Part shown: piece by piece, positions 8,605 through 16,638 of the stretch
Layout: each line of letters begins with the position of its first letter
Numbering within the stretch: position 1 is the stretch's first letter
NCBI RefSeq assembly: GCF_009848495.1
Contig: NZ_WWEP01000028.1
Location: 1-64,000 of the forward strand
DNA from: Flavobacterium sp. MK4S-17
Lineage (GTDB): Bacteria; Bacteroidota; Bacteroidia; Flavobacteriales; Flavobacteriaceae
DNA length: 64,000 bases
Reading direction: 5' to 3'
Notes under the pieces: model-generated
Seen by the model: only the letters and a program-made list of their open reading frames with translations
Databases searched by the model: none
What the model was told of the DNA's origin: nothing
Program-made: the position numbers and the translations under genes

Positions 8605-10362
8605 TTAATGCACACCATGCATAAGCCTTTTCAGCAACGGGTTTAATGACATTACTATAAGCCCTGCCACAATAGGTACAATAGTAAATATCAGGAAGAA
8701 GGTAGAAAGAGAATACTCTTTAGTAATATTTTCAATCTGCCCCCCAATTATAGCTGCAAGCTTATTGCCTATAGCTATTGCAAGATACCACATACCAAAC
8801 ATAAATGCAATCATCCTGCCCGGCACGAGCTTACTTACATATGACAACCCTACAGGTGAAAGGCAAAGTTCTCCTAAAGTATGGAATAAATAGGCCAAAA
8901 CCAGCCAAACCATGCTTACCTTTACGCCTTCGGCCACACCATAAGATCCAAATGCAAGCAGTCCGAAACCTATAGCCATTATAATAAGCCCAAGCCCGTA
9001 TTTTACAGAAGCACTCGGGTTATACTTACTATCCCATATTTTAGAAACAGTTGAAGCAAATGTGATAATAAAGAAAGAGTTTAATATACTGAACCATGAA
9101 ACTGTAATTTCTGAAGATTCGGCTATCAGATATTGATACAGCATCCATCCGGCAATACTCCATACACCCAGAAAACATACTGCAAGCACAATATTTGAAC
9201 CTGGAATTTTTCCCCAGGTTTGTTTTGCAAGCAATATCAGTACCCATGTAATAATAGCCAATGGCACTATTGTAAGCAGGGAGTTTACAATATTAAATAT
9301 AGTGAGTGAGCTTCCTTCAAGCGTTCTGTCAACATTATCCCTTGCAAAAATTACAAGCGAAGAAGCACCCTGCTCAAAAGACATCCAGAAAAAGATTGTA
9401 AAAAAGGCAAAAATAATTACGGCTATCATCCTGTCCCTTATAACAGGCGTATAGCGTGCTATACGTGATATTACTAAAATAAGGAATAAGATTAAAGCAC
9501 CCAGTACCATAGCATTTTGCCCATCAAGGCTGCCCAGTTTAAAAGGGAACATATTTATACCGCCTATTTTTGAAAGCGGATCGTTAAAAGCATAAAGCAA
9601 ACCTACAACAGTAGTTATAAGTATCAGTATTTTATCGAAAAATGTAAAAGGGTTTCTTCTGTCTTCTGCGTTTTGAGATGTTTTTGCAGCAGCTTCCTCT
9701 GCCCGTCTTTTTTCTTTTGACGGCACTTCGCCAATAGTACCGAATAAAGGTTTAGCCAGCCAAAACTGTAATGTACCTAAAAGCATAAATACACCTGCAA
9801 GCCCAAAACCATAATGCCAGCCAATATTCTCTGCAAGATAGCCGCATAGCATCATCCCAAAAAATGCACCTGCATTAACACCCATATAAAATATAGTATA
9901 GGCACCGTCTTTCTTTTCAGGGAAATCCTTATACATTTCAGATAGTATGGAAGTCATGTTCGGTTTAAAGAAACCTGTACCAATAACCAGTAAGGCAAGG
10001 CCAAGATAAAGATAAAAAGGTGTATCCAAAGCCATTGATGCATGTCCCAGCGTCATAATTACAGCACCCACAACCACTGCCCACCTATAGCCTATATACC
10101 TGTCGGCAATAATACCTCCAAAAATAGGGGTAATGTACAACAGCATGGCATAAGTACCATAAAGTGCGCCAGCATTTTCGGCAGACCAACCCCAACCGGG
10201 ATTATCACTCATAATTGACATGGTAAGGAAGTTTATCAATAGTACCCTCATACCATAAAAGGAAAAACGTTCCCACATTTCGGTAAAGAATAAAACAAAC
10301 AAACCTGCCGGATGTCCTAGAACATTGGATTTAAAAAAGTCATTCGAAGTTGCTGTCGACAT
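8605..10362 (-). CDS. POT/PTR family proton-coupled peptide transporter (second copy)
   Basis: A 585-residue inner-membrane protein of the proton-dependent oligopeptide transporter family, importing di- and tripeptides. The family motif near the N-terminus is FFTEMWERFSFYGMR (ExxER plus aromatic), and FFKPNMTSILSEMY carries the second PTR signature. About 12-14 hydrophobic segments are present, with a hydrophilic loop near residues 215-240 (KEKRRAEEAAAKTSQ). It lies 28 bp downstream of a second POT gene on the same strand. The two are clearly paralogous but have diverged substantially, which suggests different peptide preferences. Confidence 0.93.
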   Translation of the reverse strand: MSTATSNDFFKSNVLGHPAGLFVLFFTEMWERFSFYGMRVLLINFLTMSIMSDNPGWGWSAENAGALYGTYAMLLYITPIFGGIIADRYIGYRWAVVVGAVIMTLGHASMALDTPFYLYLGLALLVIGTGFFKPNMTSILSEMYKDFPEKKDGAYTIFYMGVNAGAFFGMMLCGYLAENIGWHYGFGLAGVFMLLGTLQFWLAKPLFGTIGEVPSKEKRRAEEAAAKTSQNAEDRRNPFTFFDKILILITTVVGLLYAFNDPLSKIGGINMFPFKLGSLDGQNAMVLGALILFLILVISRIARYTPVIRDRMIAVIIFAFFTIFFWMSFEQGASSLVIFARDNVDRTLEGSSLTIFNIVNSLLTIVPLAIITWVLILLAKQTWGKIPGSNIVLAVCFLGVWSIAGWMLYQYLIAESSEITVSWFSILNSFFIITFASTVSKIWDSKYNPSASVKYGLGLIIMAIGFGLLAFGSYGVAEGVKVSMVWLVLAYLFHTLGELCLSPVGLSYVSKLVPGRMIAFMFGMWYLAIAIGNKLAAIIGGQIENITKEYSLSTFFLIFTIVPIVAGLIVMSLNPLLKRLMHGVH

Positions 10363-10390
10363 AAGTAATTATATTGATTTCTATTTAATT

Positions 10391-12013
10391 TTATTTTTCG
10401 TCCTGCATCAGCTTTTTAACCACTGGCGATATTACTATCAGTACCAAACCTGCAATCAGCGCATATATCGCCAGTTGTTTATAACCATCTGTATAGGTAG
10501 CCAGTTTTTGGGGCAGCGAATCATTTTCACCTGCTTCCGAAAGCCCTGCTCCTAATATCCCTGCCACATACTGTCCGTATGCGCTTGCCAAAAACCACAT
10601 CCCCATCATTACACCCTGTAGCCTTTGTGGCGACAATTTTGTCATTAATGAAAGTCCTATAGGCGAAAGGCAAAGCTCGCCAAAGGTAATTACAAAATAG
10701 GCCAAAACAAAAACATCAAGGCTGGCAATACCAGAGCCTGCAATAACTTCAAAAAAGCGTGTCAGGTAAAAAATGTAAAACCCGCCTGCAAGGAAAATAA
10801 ACCCTAAACCAAACTTTATTACAGAGTTAGGTTCTATCTTCTTTTTTGCCAATGCTATCCATACAAGCCCTACAATAGGCGCAAAAATGATTACAAATAC
10901 AGAGTTTGCCGCGTTATTTACACCATTAGGGTCAAGGGTCAAGGTTCCTAGCACATTATTATCAAGGTTTTGCGCTGCAAATATGCTTAATGAACCTCCA
11001 CTCTGCTCAAAAAATGCCCAAAACACAATAGAGAATAATATAAATATTAAAGCGGCAATTAGCTTTTTACTTTCCTCCCAACTATGCTTGCTCATTTCAT
11101 AAATAAGGTAAATAAGCGTAACCGGGCCTATTATGTACATAAACCAGTCAGTATACTCGGTTTTGGCAACCATTGTCATAATAACCGGTATTAATGCCAG
11201 TGTACCTGCATATACCGCATATTCGTACCAGCTTTTACCTGATTTTATTTTTCTCGGCACAGCAGTCGGCTCAGGCTCAACAGTCCCTATACCTTCAATC
11301 TGCGGTATTTTCTTAACTTCATTATCCTCGCTCTTAAAAGGTGATAAACCTATTGGCCCAAGGGTGCGCTGGGTAAACACAAATGTTATAAGGCTTATTG
11401 TCATCACAATACCGGCAAGTCCAAAAGCCACATTCCAGGTATATTCAGCAGGTATAAAACTTGTAAAAAGCTGTCCTTTACCAATTGCAATACAAGCATA
11501 TCCGCCTAACAGTGCACCGATATTAATACCGGAGTAGAACAGTGAAAAACCTGCATCCCTCCTTGGGTCTCCCTTTTTATATAATGAGCCTACCATTGTA
11601 GAGATATTAGGCTTAAAGAAACCTGTACCTATAACTGTAAAACTTATCCCCAGGAAAAAGTTCTTTTCCGGAAAAGGGTCAAACGCCAATATAGCACTAC
11701 CTACTATCATAAGGATACCGCCCCAGAATAATGATTTGCGGAAACCGAGTATCTTATCGGCAAAAAGACCGCCTATAAAAGTAAATGCATATACAAAAGC
11801 CTGTGTTGCACCATACTGGAGGTTTGCCTGGCTTTCCTGCATATGTTCGCCGTTTTCCAGTATTAAATGGGTAATCATAAAGTAGGTTAACACCCCCCTC
11901 ATCCCATAAAAACAGAAACGCTCCCACATTTCTGAAAAGAACAGCCCCCATAGCTGCTTAGGGTATTTCCCTTCAAAATTCTGGATTTGCTCCAGCGATG
12001 CCGTGTTGCTCAT
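10391..12013 (-). CDS. POT/PTR family proton-coupled peptide transporter (first copy)
   Basis: A 540-residue membrane transporter of the same family as its neighbour. Signatures are FFSEMWERFCFYGMRGVLTYF and FFKPNISTMVGSLY. A polar loop follows the N-terminal half (about residues 220-260), then the C-terminal helices including ELCLSPIGLSLMTKL. Its ATG overlaps the stop codon of the dipeptidyl peptidase gene by one base (TAATG at 12015-12011), a sign of translational coupling. Together these genes would cleave dipeptides from peptides in the periplasm and import them. Confidence 0.94.
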   Translation of the reverse strand: MSNTASLEQIQNFEGKYPKQLWGLFFSEMWERFCFYGMRGVLTYFMITHLILENGEHMQESQANLQYGATQAFVYAFTFIGGLFADKILGFRKSLFWGGILMIVGSAILAFDPFPEKNFFLGISFTVIGTGFFKPNISTMVGSLYKKGDPRRDAGFSLFYSGINIGALLGGYACIAIGKGQLFTSFIPAEYTWNVAFGLAGIVMTISLITFVFTQRTLGPIGLSPFKSEDNEVKKIPQIEGIGTVEPEPTAVPRKIKSGKSWYEYAVYAGTLALIPVIMTMVAKTEYTDWFMYIIGPVTLIYLIYEMSKHSWEESKKLIAALIFILFSIVFWAFFEQSGGSLSIFAAQNLDNNVLGTLTLDPNGVNNAANSVFVIIFAPIVGLVWIALAKKKIEPNSVIKFGLGFIFLAGGFYIFYLTRFFEVIAGSGIASLDVFVLAYFVITFGELCLSPIGLSLMTKLSPQRLQGVMMGMWFLASAYGQYVAGILGAGLSEAGENDSLPQKLATYTDGYKQLAIYALIAGLVLIVISPVVKKLMQDEK

Positions 12014-14187
12014 TATAGTTTCTCTTTAATAAAGTTAGTCATCTTGGTATAAAGCTGCAGCCTTGTGGCCCCACCATATATACCGTGGTTTTTATCAGGA
12101 TAAATGGCCCAGTCAAATTGTTTATTGGCCTGCACAAGTGCTTCTACCATAAGCATGGTATTTTGCAAATGTACATTATCATCTGCCGAACCATGTACAA
12201 GTAAATAAGAACCCTTTAGTTTATCAGCATGGTTTATAGGTGAATTATCATCATATCCCGAGGCATTTTCCTGCGGTGTCTGCATATATCTTTCGGTATA
12301 GACAGTATCATAAAAACGCCAGTTGGTTACGGGTGCTACCGCAATAGCCATCCTAAAAACATCATTCCCTTTCAATATACAGTTAGATGACATAAACCCT
12401 CCATAACTCCACCCGAAGATACCGATACGCGAAGCATCAACATAGCTATATTTACCTATAACCTTAGCTGCATCTATCTGGTCTTCCACTTCATATTTAC
12501 CCAGTTCTTTATACGTAGTTTTTTTAAATTCTGCGCCTTTATATCCCGTTCCCCTGCCGTCAACACAGGCTACAATATAGCCCTGCTGTGCCAGCATCAT
12601 AAACCAGTAATCATCATAGCCGTTCCAGTCATTATTAACCTGCTGCGAACCCGGCCCGCTGTACTGGTACATGAATACAGGATATTTTTTAGTAGCATCA
12701 AATCTGGCTGGCTTTATCATCCAGGCGTTTAGCTGGTGCCCTTTTTCGGTTGTTAAAACCATGAATTCCTTTTTAGGCAGGTTATATGTTTCAAGTTTCG
12801 TGCTTAGTGCTTTATTATCCAAAATCTCCTTCACCACCTTACCATCTTTTGCACTGCATAAAGTATAGGTAAGCGGAGTTTGCGCACTGGAAAATGAGTT
12901 GATAAATAAACTATAGTCAGGGCTAAAAGTTGCTTCGTTGGTTCCGGTTTGTGGTGTAAGCCTCACCTTGTTTTTACCGTTTATACCTATACGGTAAACA
13001 TCACGGTTTATAGAACCATTTTCAACCGACTGGTAAAATATATTACCTGTTTTTTTATCAAAGCCGTAATAGGCGGTTACTTCCCAGTTGCCTTTTGTAA
13101 CCTGGTTTACCAGCTTGCCATTTTTATTATAATGGTAAATATGGTTGTATCCGTCCTTTTCACTTGTCCATATAAAACTGTTATCATTAAGGAAAGTAAG
13201 GTTATCCGTTATATCAACATAAGCCTTATCAGTTTCATTATGTATTTTACTTACAGCACCCGAATCAGCGTTTACAAATACAAGGTTAAGGTTATTTTGG
13301 TGCCTGTTGATCAATTGGGCGCTGAGCGTTTGCGCTTCATTTGTCCATTTTATCCTTGGTATATAGTAGGAATTAATATTGCCAAAGTCAATTTTTTTGG
13401 TGCTCCCTGATTTTACATCATAAATGTGCAGTGAAACCTGTGCATTGTTTTCCCCTGCTTTTGGGTATTTAAAAACATACTGCTGCGGATACAGCCCTGT
13501 GTTATATAAATCCATCGAAAATTCCGGAACCTGTCTTTCGTCAAACCGTATAAAGGCAATTTTATCACCTGTGGCATTCCAGTCATATGCCCTTACAAAT
13601 GCAAATTCTTCCTCATACACCCAATCGGTAATACCATTTATAATTTCATTCTTTTTACCATCAGCAGTAACCTGTTTAGTAGTCCCTGAAGCCAAGTCAT
13701 ATAGGTATATATTATTATTGTACACATAAGCAACTTTAGAGTTATCTGCCGAAAAGGTAGGCTCCTGCACTTTATAATCAGCCAGTTTTACAAGCGTTTT
13801 CTTTCCAATGTCATATATATAAAAATCTGCAACAAATGAATGCCTGTATATAGACTCTGAATTTGTTGCCAGTAAAAGCTTTTTTTCATCAGGACTAAAG
13901 GTATAACTGTCAATACCATTTTCAAGCTCCTTGAAATCCTGCGAACTTACAATTGTGCTTACCTTGTTAAGTGTGGCAAAGTCATATAAGTCAATTTGTG
14001 CAGTGCGTGCCCGCCAGTTAGCATTTAAAACGGTGTACTGGTTGGTATTTTTCATGGCCTGCAAATCGTCCATTTGCTGTTGCCTGAAAGCCCCGCTCCA
14101 TATCTCTTCCAGTGTTATTTGCTTTTGTGCCAAAGCAGGCACAGATATCAGTAAAAATAAAAAAATTGACTTTTTAATGTAATTCAT
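12013..14187 (-). CDS. Dipeptidyl peptidase IV (S9B family)
   Basis: A 724-residue periplasmic serine peptidase that removes X-Pro (or X-Ala) dipeptides from peptide N-termini. It has a signal peptide (KKSIFLFLLISVPALAQ), an eight-bladed beta-propeller domain (DPPIV_N, about residues 60-450), including the conserved WVYEEEF motif whose Glu pair binds the substrate N-terminus, and a C-terminal alpha/beta-hydrolase domain. The catalytic Ser is in IFGWSYGGFMSSN, the Asp in VHGSADDNVHLQNT and the His in PDKNHGIYGG. Length is normal. It is first in the transcript with the POT transporters; proline-rich protein digestion is the likely role. Confidence 0.95.
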   Translation of the reverse strand: MNYIKKSIFLFLLISVPALAQKQITLEEIWSGAFRQQQMDDLQAMKNTNQYTVLNANWRARTAQIDLYDFATLNKVSTIVSSQDFKELENGIDSYTFSPDEKKLLLATNSESIYRHSFVADFYIYDIGKKTLVKLADYKVQEPTFSADNSKVAYVYNNNIYLYDLASGTTKQVTADGKKNEIINGITDWVYEEEFAFVRAYDWNATGDKIAFIRFDERQVPEFSMDLYNTGLYPQQYVFKYPKAGENNAQVSLHIYDVKSGSTKKIDFGNINSYYIPRIKWTNEAQTLSAQLINRHQNNLNLVFVNADSGAVSKIHNETDKAYVDITDNLTFLNDNSFIWTSEKDGYNHIYHYNKNGKLVNQVTKGNWEVTAYYGFDKKTGNIFYQSVENGSINRDVYRIGINGKNKVRLTPQTGTNEATFSPDYSLFINSFSSAQTPLTYTLCSAKDGKVVKEILDNKALSTKLETYNLPKKEFMVLTTEKGHQLNAWMIKPARFDATKKYPVFMYQYSGPGSQQVNNDWNGYDDYWFMMLAQQGYIVACVDGRGTGYKGAEFKKTTYKELGKYEVEDQIDAAKVIGKYSYVDASRIGIFGWSYGGFMSSNCILKGNDVFRMAIAVAPVTNWRFYDTVYTERYMQTPQENASGYDDNSPINHADKLKGSYLLVHGSADDNVHLQNTMLMVEALVQANKQFDWAIYPDKNHGIYGGATRLQLYTKMTNFIKEKL

Positions 14188-14210
14188 TTTGCAGATGGTA
14201 AAAAACTCCC

Positions 14211-14225
14211 AATTTTAATAAAATT
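14211..14225. repeat. AT-rich dyad AATTTTA-A-TAAAATT
   Basis: A perfect 7-bp inverted repeat around one base, in the divergent region between dipeptidyl peptidase IV and HMG-CoA reductase. A near-identical dyad occurs at 25744-25758. It may be an operator or chance in AT-rich DNA. Confidence 0.3.
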
Positions 14226-14291
14226 TTATGAATTAGCACCCCTTTTTTTTGTTAAATGAATTTTTATAGTTCCTCCCGATTGACAAGTTTT

Positions 14292-14323
14292 TTGGTAAAT
14301 GGTGAGTGTAAAGCGTATCTTTG
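14292..14323 (+). promoter_or_regulatory. Promoter of the HMG-CoA reductase operon
   Basis: TTG (14292-14294, within a T-rich run), a 21-bp spacer and TATCTTTG (14316-14323), an exact TAnnTTTG -7 box. Transcription would begin near 14330, about 20 bp before the ATG at 14351. Confidence 0.7.
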
Positions 14324-14350
14324 CGTTAATTATTACATAACCATTTGGAA

Positions 14351-15682
14351 ATGAGCAAAGCAATAGCAGGTTTTTCCAAACTTGCCAAAGAGCAGAAGAT
14401 TGAATGGATTGCAGGGGAATACTTTTCCAACCCTGCGGAAGCCATAGAATTAATAAAAAAATACTGGAATGATGATGCAGCCCTGCAAAAACTGCATGAT
14501 GAATTCATAGAAAATACAATCACCAATTTTTATCTGCCATTGGGTGTTGCACCTAACTTCAGTATTAATGGGCGGGATTATACCATACCTATGGCGGTAG
14601 AAGAAAGCTCTGTAGTGGCTGCGGCTGCAAAAGCTGCAAAATTCTGGGCCAGGCGTGGCGGATTTAAGGCTACTGTAATCAATACGGAAAAAATTGGGCA
14701 GGTACATTTTATATACAAGGGGGATACCGGAAAACTTACTGCCTTTTTTAAAAACATAAAAGACAAACTGATATCAGGAACGCACGACCTTACCCGCAAT
14801 ATGGAAAAGCGCGGCGGTGGTATCCTGGATATTGAACTGCGTGATAAGACTGCTTTATTGCCGGGTTATTTTCAACTTCATGCCACTTTTGAAACAGTGG
14901 ATAGCATGGGGGCTAATTTTATAAACTCCTGCCTGGAGCGTTTTTCAAAAATACTAAAGGAAGAAGCAGCAAAATATGCTGTTTTTACCGATGAGGAAAA
15001 AGAGATACAGGTGGTAATGAGCATACTTTCCAATTATGTGCCTGGCTGTACTGTGCGTGCGGAGGTTTCTTGCCCGGTAGCGCAGCTTGATGAAGGCAAT
15101 GGCATGCCCCCTGAAGAATTTGCCCAAAAATTTGTTACTGCAGTGCAAATTGCCGAAGTGGAACCTTACAGGGCTGTTACACATAACAAAGGCATAATGA
15201 ATGGTATTGATGCTGTAGTAGTAGCCACAGGAAACGACTTCAGGGCTGTGGAGGCAGGCATACATGCCTATGCAGCAAAAGACGGACAATACACAAGCCT
15301 CTCTCACGCAAAAGTAGAAAACGGCATATTTACACACTGGATAGAAGTGCCCTTAGCACTGGGTACAGTGGGAGGGCTAACCACGCTTCATCCATTGGTT
15401 AAGCTATGCCTGCAAATGCTGGGCAACCCCTCTGCAAAAGAGCTTATGCAGATAGTGGCAGTAGCGGGTCTGGCGCAAAATTTTGCTGCGTTACGCTCAC
15501 TAACAACAACAGGTATACAACAGGGGCACATGAAAATGCACCTGATGAATATACTGAACCAGCTTGGTGCAAATGAAGGCGAAAAACAGCAGGCCGCAAA
15601 ATATTTTGAAACTAATACTGTGAGCCATGCAGCAGTAGCCGATTATATAAAAGCAATACGACAAACCACTACACCCGCCTGA
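14351..15682 (+). CDS. Hydroxymethylglutaryl-CoA reductase, class II-like (degradative-type family)
   Basis: A 443-residue cytosolic enzyme that interconverts HMG-CoA and mevalonate. Class II signatures are visible: IPMAVEESSVVAAA (catalytic Glu), VDSMGANFINS, VTHNKGIMNGI (catalytic Lys), GNDFRAVEAG (Asp), GTVGGLTTLHP and IQQGHMKMHL (catalytic His). I chose ATG 14351 over the in-frame TTG at 14345 because the upstream promoter and family N-termini fit it. The gene is followed with no spacing by a GHMP kinase. Flavobacteria make isoprenoids through mevalonate, so a biosynthetic role is likely even though class II enzymes were first known from degradation. Confidence 0.93.
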   Translation: MSKAIAGFSKLAKEQKIEWIAGEYFSNPAEAIELIKKYWNDDAALQKLHDEFIENTITNFYLPLGVAPNFSINGRDYTIPMAVEESSVVAAAAKAAKFWARRGGFKATVINTEKIGQVHFIYKGDTGKLTAFFKNIKDKLISGTHDLTRNMEKRGGGILDIELRDKTALLPGYFQLHATFETVDSMGANFINSCLERFSKILKEEAAKYAVFTDEEKEIQVVMSILSNYVPGCTVRAEVSCPVAQLDEGNGMPPEEFAQKFVTAVQIAEVEPYRAVTHNKGIMNGIDAVVVATGNDFRAVEAGIHAYAAKDGQYTSLSHAKVENGIFTHWIEVPLALGTVGGLTTLHPLVKLCLQMLGNPSAKELMQIVAVAGLAQNFAALRSLTTTGIQQGHMKMHLMNILNQLGANEGEKQQAAKYFETNTVSHAAVADYIKAIRQTTTPA

Positions 15683-16591
15683 TTGGAAAAGACATATTAC
15701 AGTAATGGAAAACTGCTTATAACAGGCGAATATACTGTACTGGATGGTGCACAGGCATTTGCATTGCCCACTATATTCGGGCAGTACCTGCATATTAGCA
15801 AAGGCAGCGATAAAATTTTGAAATGGCAAAGCTATACTGTTGAAAGCAACTGCTGGCTCAATGTTGATATTGATTTTAATACAATAATCTATAATGATCA
15901 GTTATACAGTACAGAAGTGAACACACTTATAGGCATATTACATAGTGCTTATAAAAAAAATCCGGCAGTGCTTGATAATGCAGAAGGTTATAAAATACAA
16001 ACGGAGTTGACATTCCCAAGGGAATGGGGGCTTGGCTCCTCCTCTACCTTAATTAATAATATAGCCCAGTGGTTCGGCATAGATGCTTATGCATTGCTTT
16101 GGGAAAGCTTTGGGGGGAGTGGCTACGATATTGCCTGTGCCCAAAATGACTTCCCAATACTTTACACCATTGAAAACGGAAAACCCACCACTAAAAAAGT
16201 AACATTCAACCCTGATTTTACAGATAAGATTTATTTCGTGTACCTCAACAAAAAACAAAACAGCCGTTCGGCAATTGAGGCTTACCGCAACAAACAAAAA
16301 GAGATTAGTGCCGTAATTGAAGCTATAAACCAATGCACACAAAAGGCACTAAATGCCGAAAATGTTACGGAATTTACTTCGGCACTGGAAAAACATGAAA
16401 ATATAATGGCCAGTATACTGGAAATAACCCCTGTAAAAAAACAACTGTTCCCTGATTTTAAAGGTACAATTAAGAGCCTTGGCGCATGGGGCGGCGATTT
16501 TGTACTTGCCATAAGTGAAACCAATCCTTTACCTTATTTCAGTGAGAAAGGTTTTAAAACAATATTACCTTATAAAGAGATGATAAAATAA
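15683..16591 (+). CDS. GYDIA family GHMP kinase (mevalonate-pathway kinase candidate)
   Basis: A 302-residue small-molecule kinase of the GHMP superfamily. The N-terminal substrate region is GKLLITGEYTVLDGAQAFA, the ATP-binding motif 2 is WGLGSSSTLINN, and the lineage-defining motif GSGYDIACAQ gives the family its name. The C-terminal motif around LGAWGGDFVLA corresponds to GHMP motif 3. Translation starts at TTG directly after the TGA of HMG-CoA reductase, so the two are co-translated. That linkage points to phosphorylation of mevalonate or phosphomevalonate, but the substrate cannot be read from sequence. Confidence 0.9.
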   Translation: MEKTYYSNGKLLITGEYTVLDGAQAFALPTIFGQYLHISKGSDKILKWQSYTVESNCWLNVDIDFNTIIYNDQLYSTEVNTLIGILHSAYKKNPAVLDNAEGYKIQTELTFPREWGLGSSSTLINNIAQWFGIDAYALLWESFGGSGYDIACAQNDFPILYTIENGKPTTKKVTFNPDFTDKIYFVYLNKKQNSRSAIEAYRNKQKEISAVIEAINQCTQKALNAENVTEFTSALEKHENIMASILEITPVKKQLFPDFKGTIKSLGAWGGDFVLAISETNPLPYFSEKGFKTILPYKEMIK

Positions 16592-16617
16592 AAAATCCCG
16601 CAGTTGCGGGATTTTTT
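16590..16617. terminator. Bidirectional terminator between GHMP kinase and ppiD
   Basis: Hairpin AAAAATCCCGCA / TGCGGGATTTTT with a 2-nt loop (4 nt if the closing A-T pair opens), with A and T runs on both sides. It serves the plus-strand HMGR operon and the convergent minus-strand envelope operon. Confidence 0.85.
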
Positions 16618-16638
16618 ATTTATAAGTAACCAGTCTTC

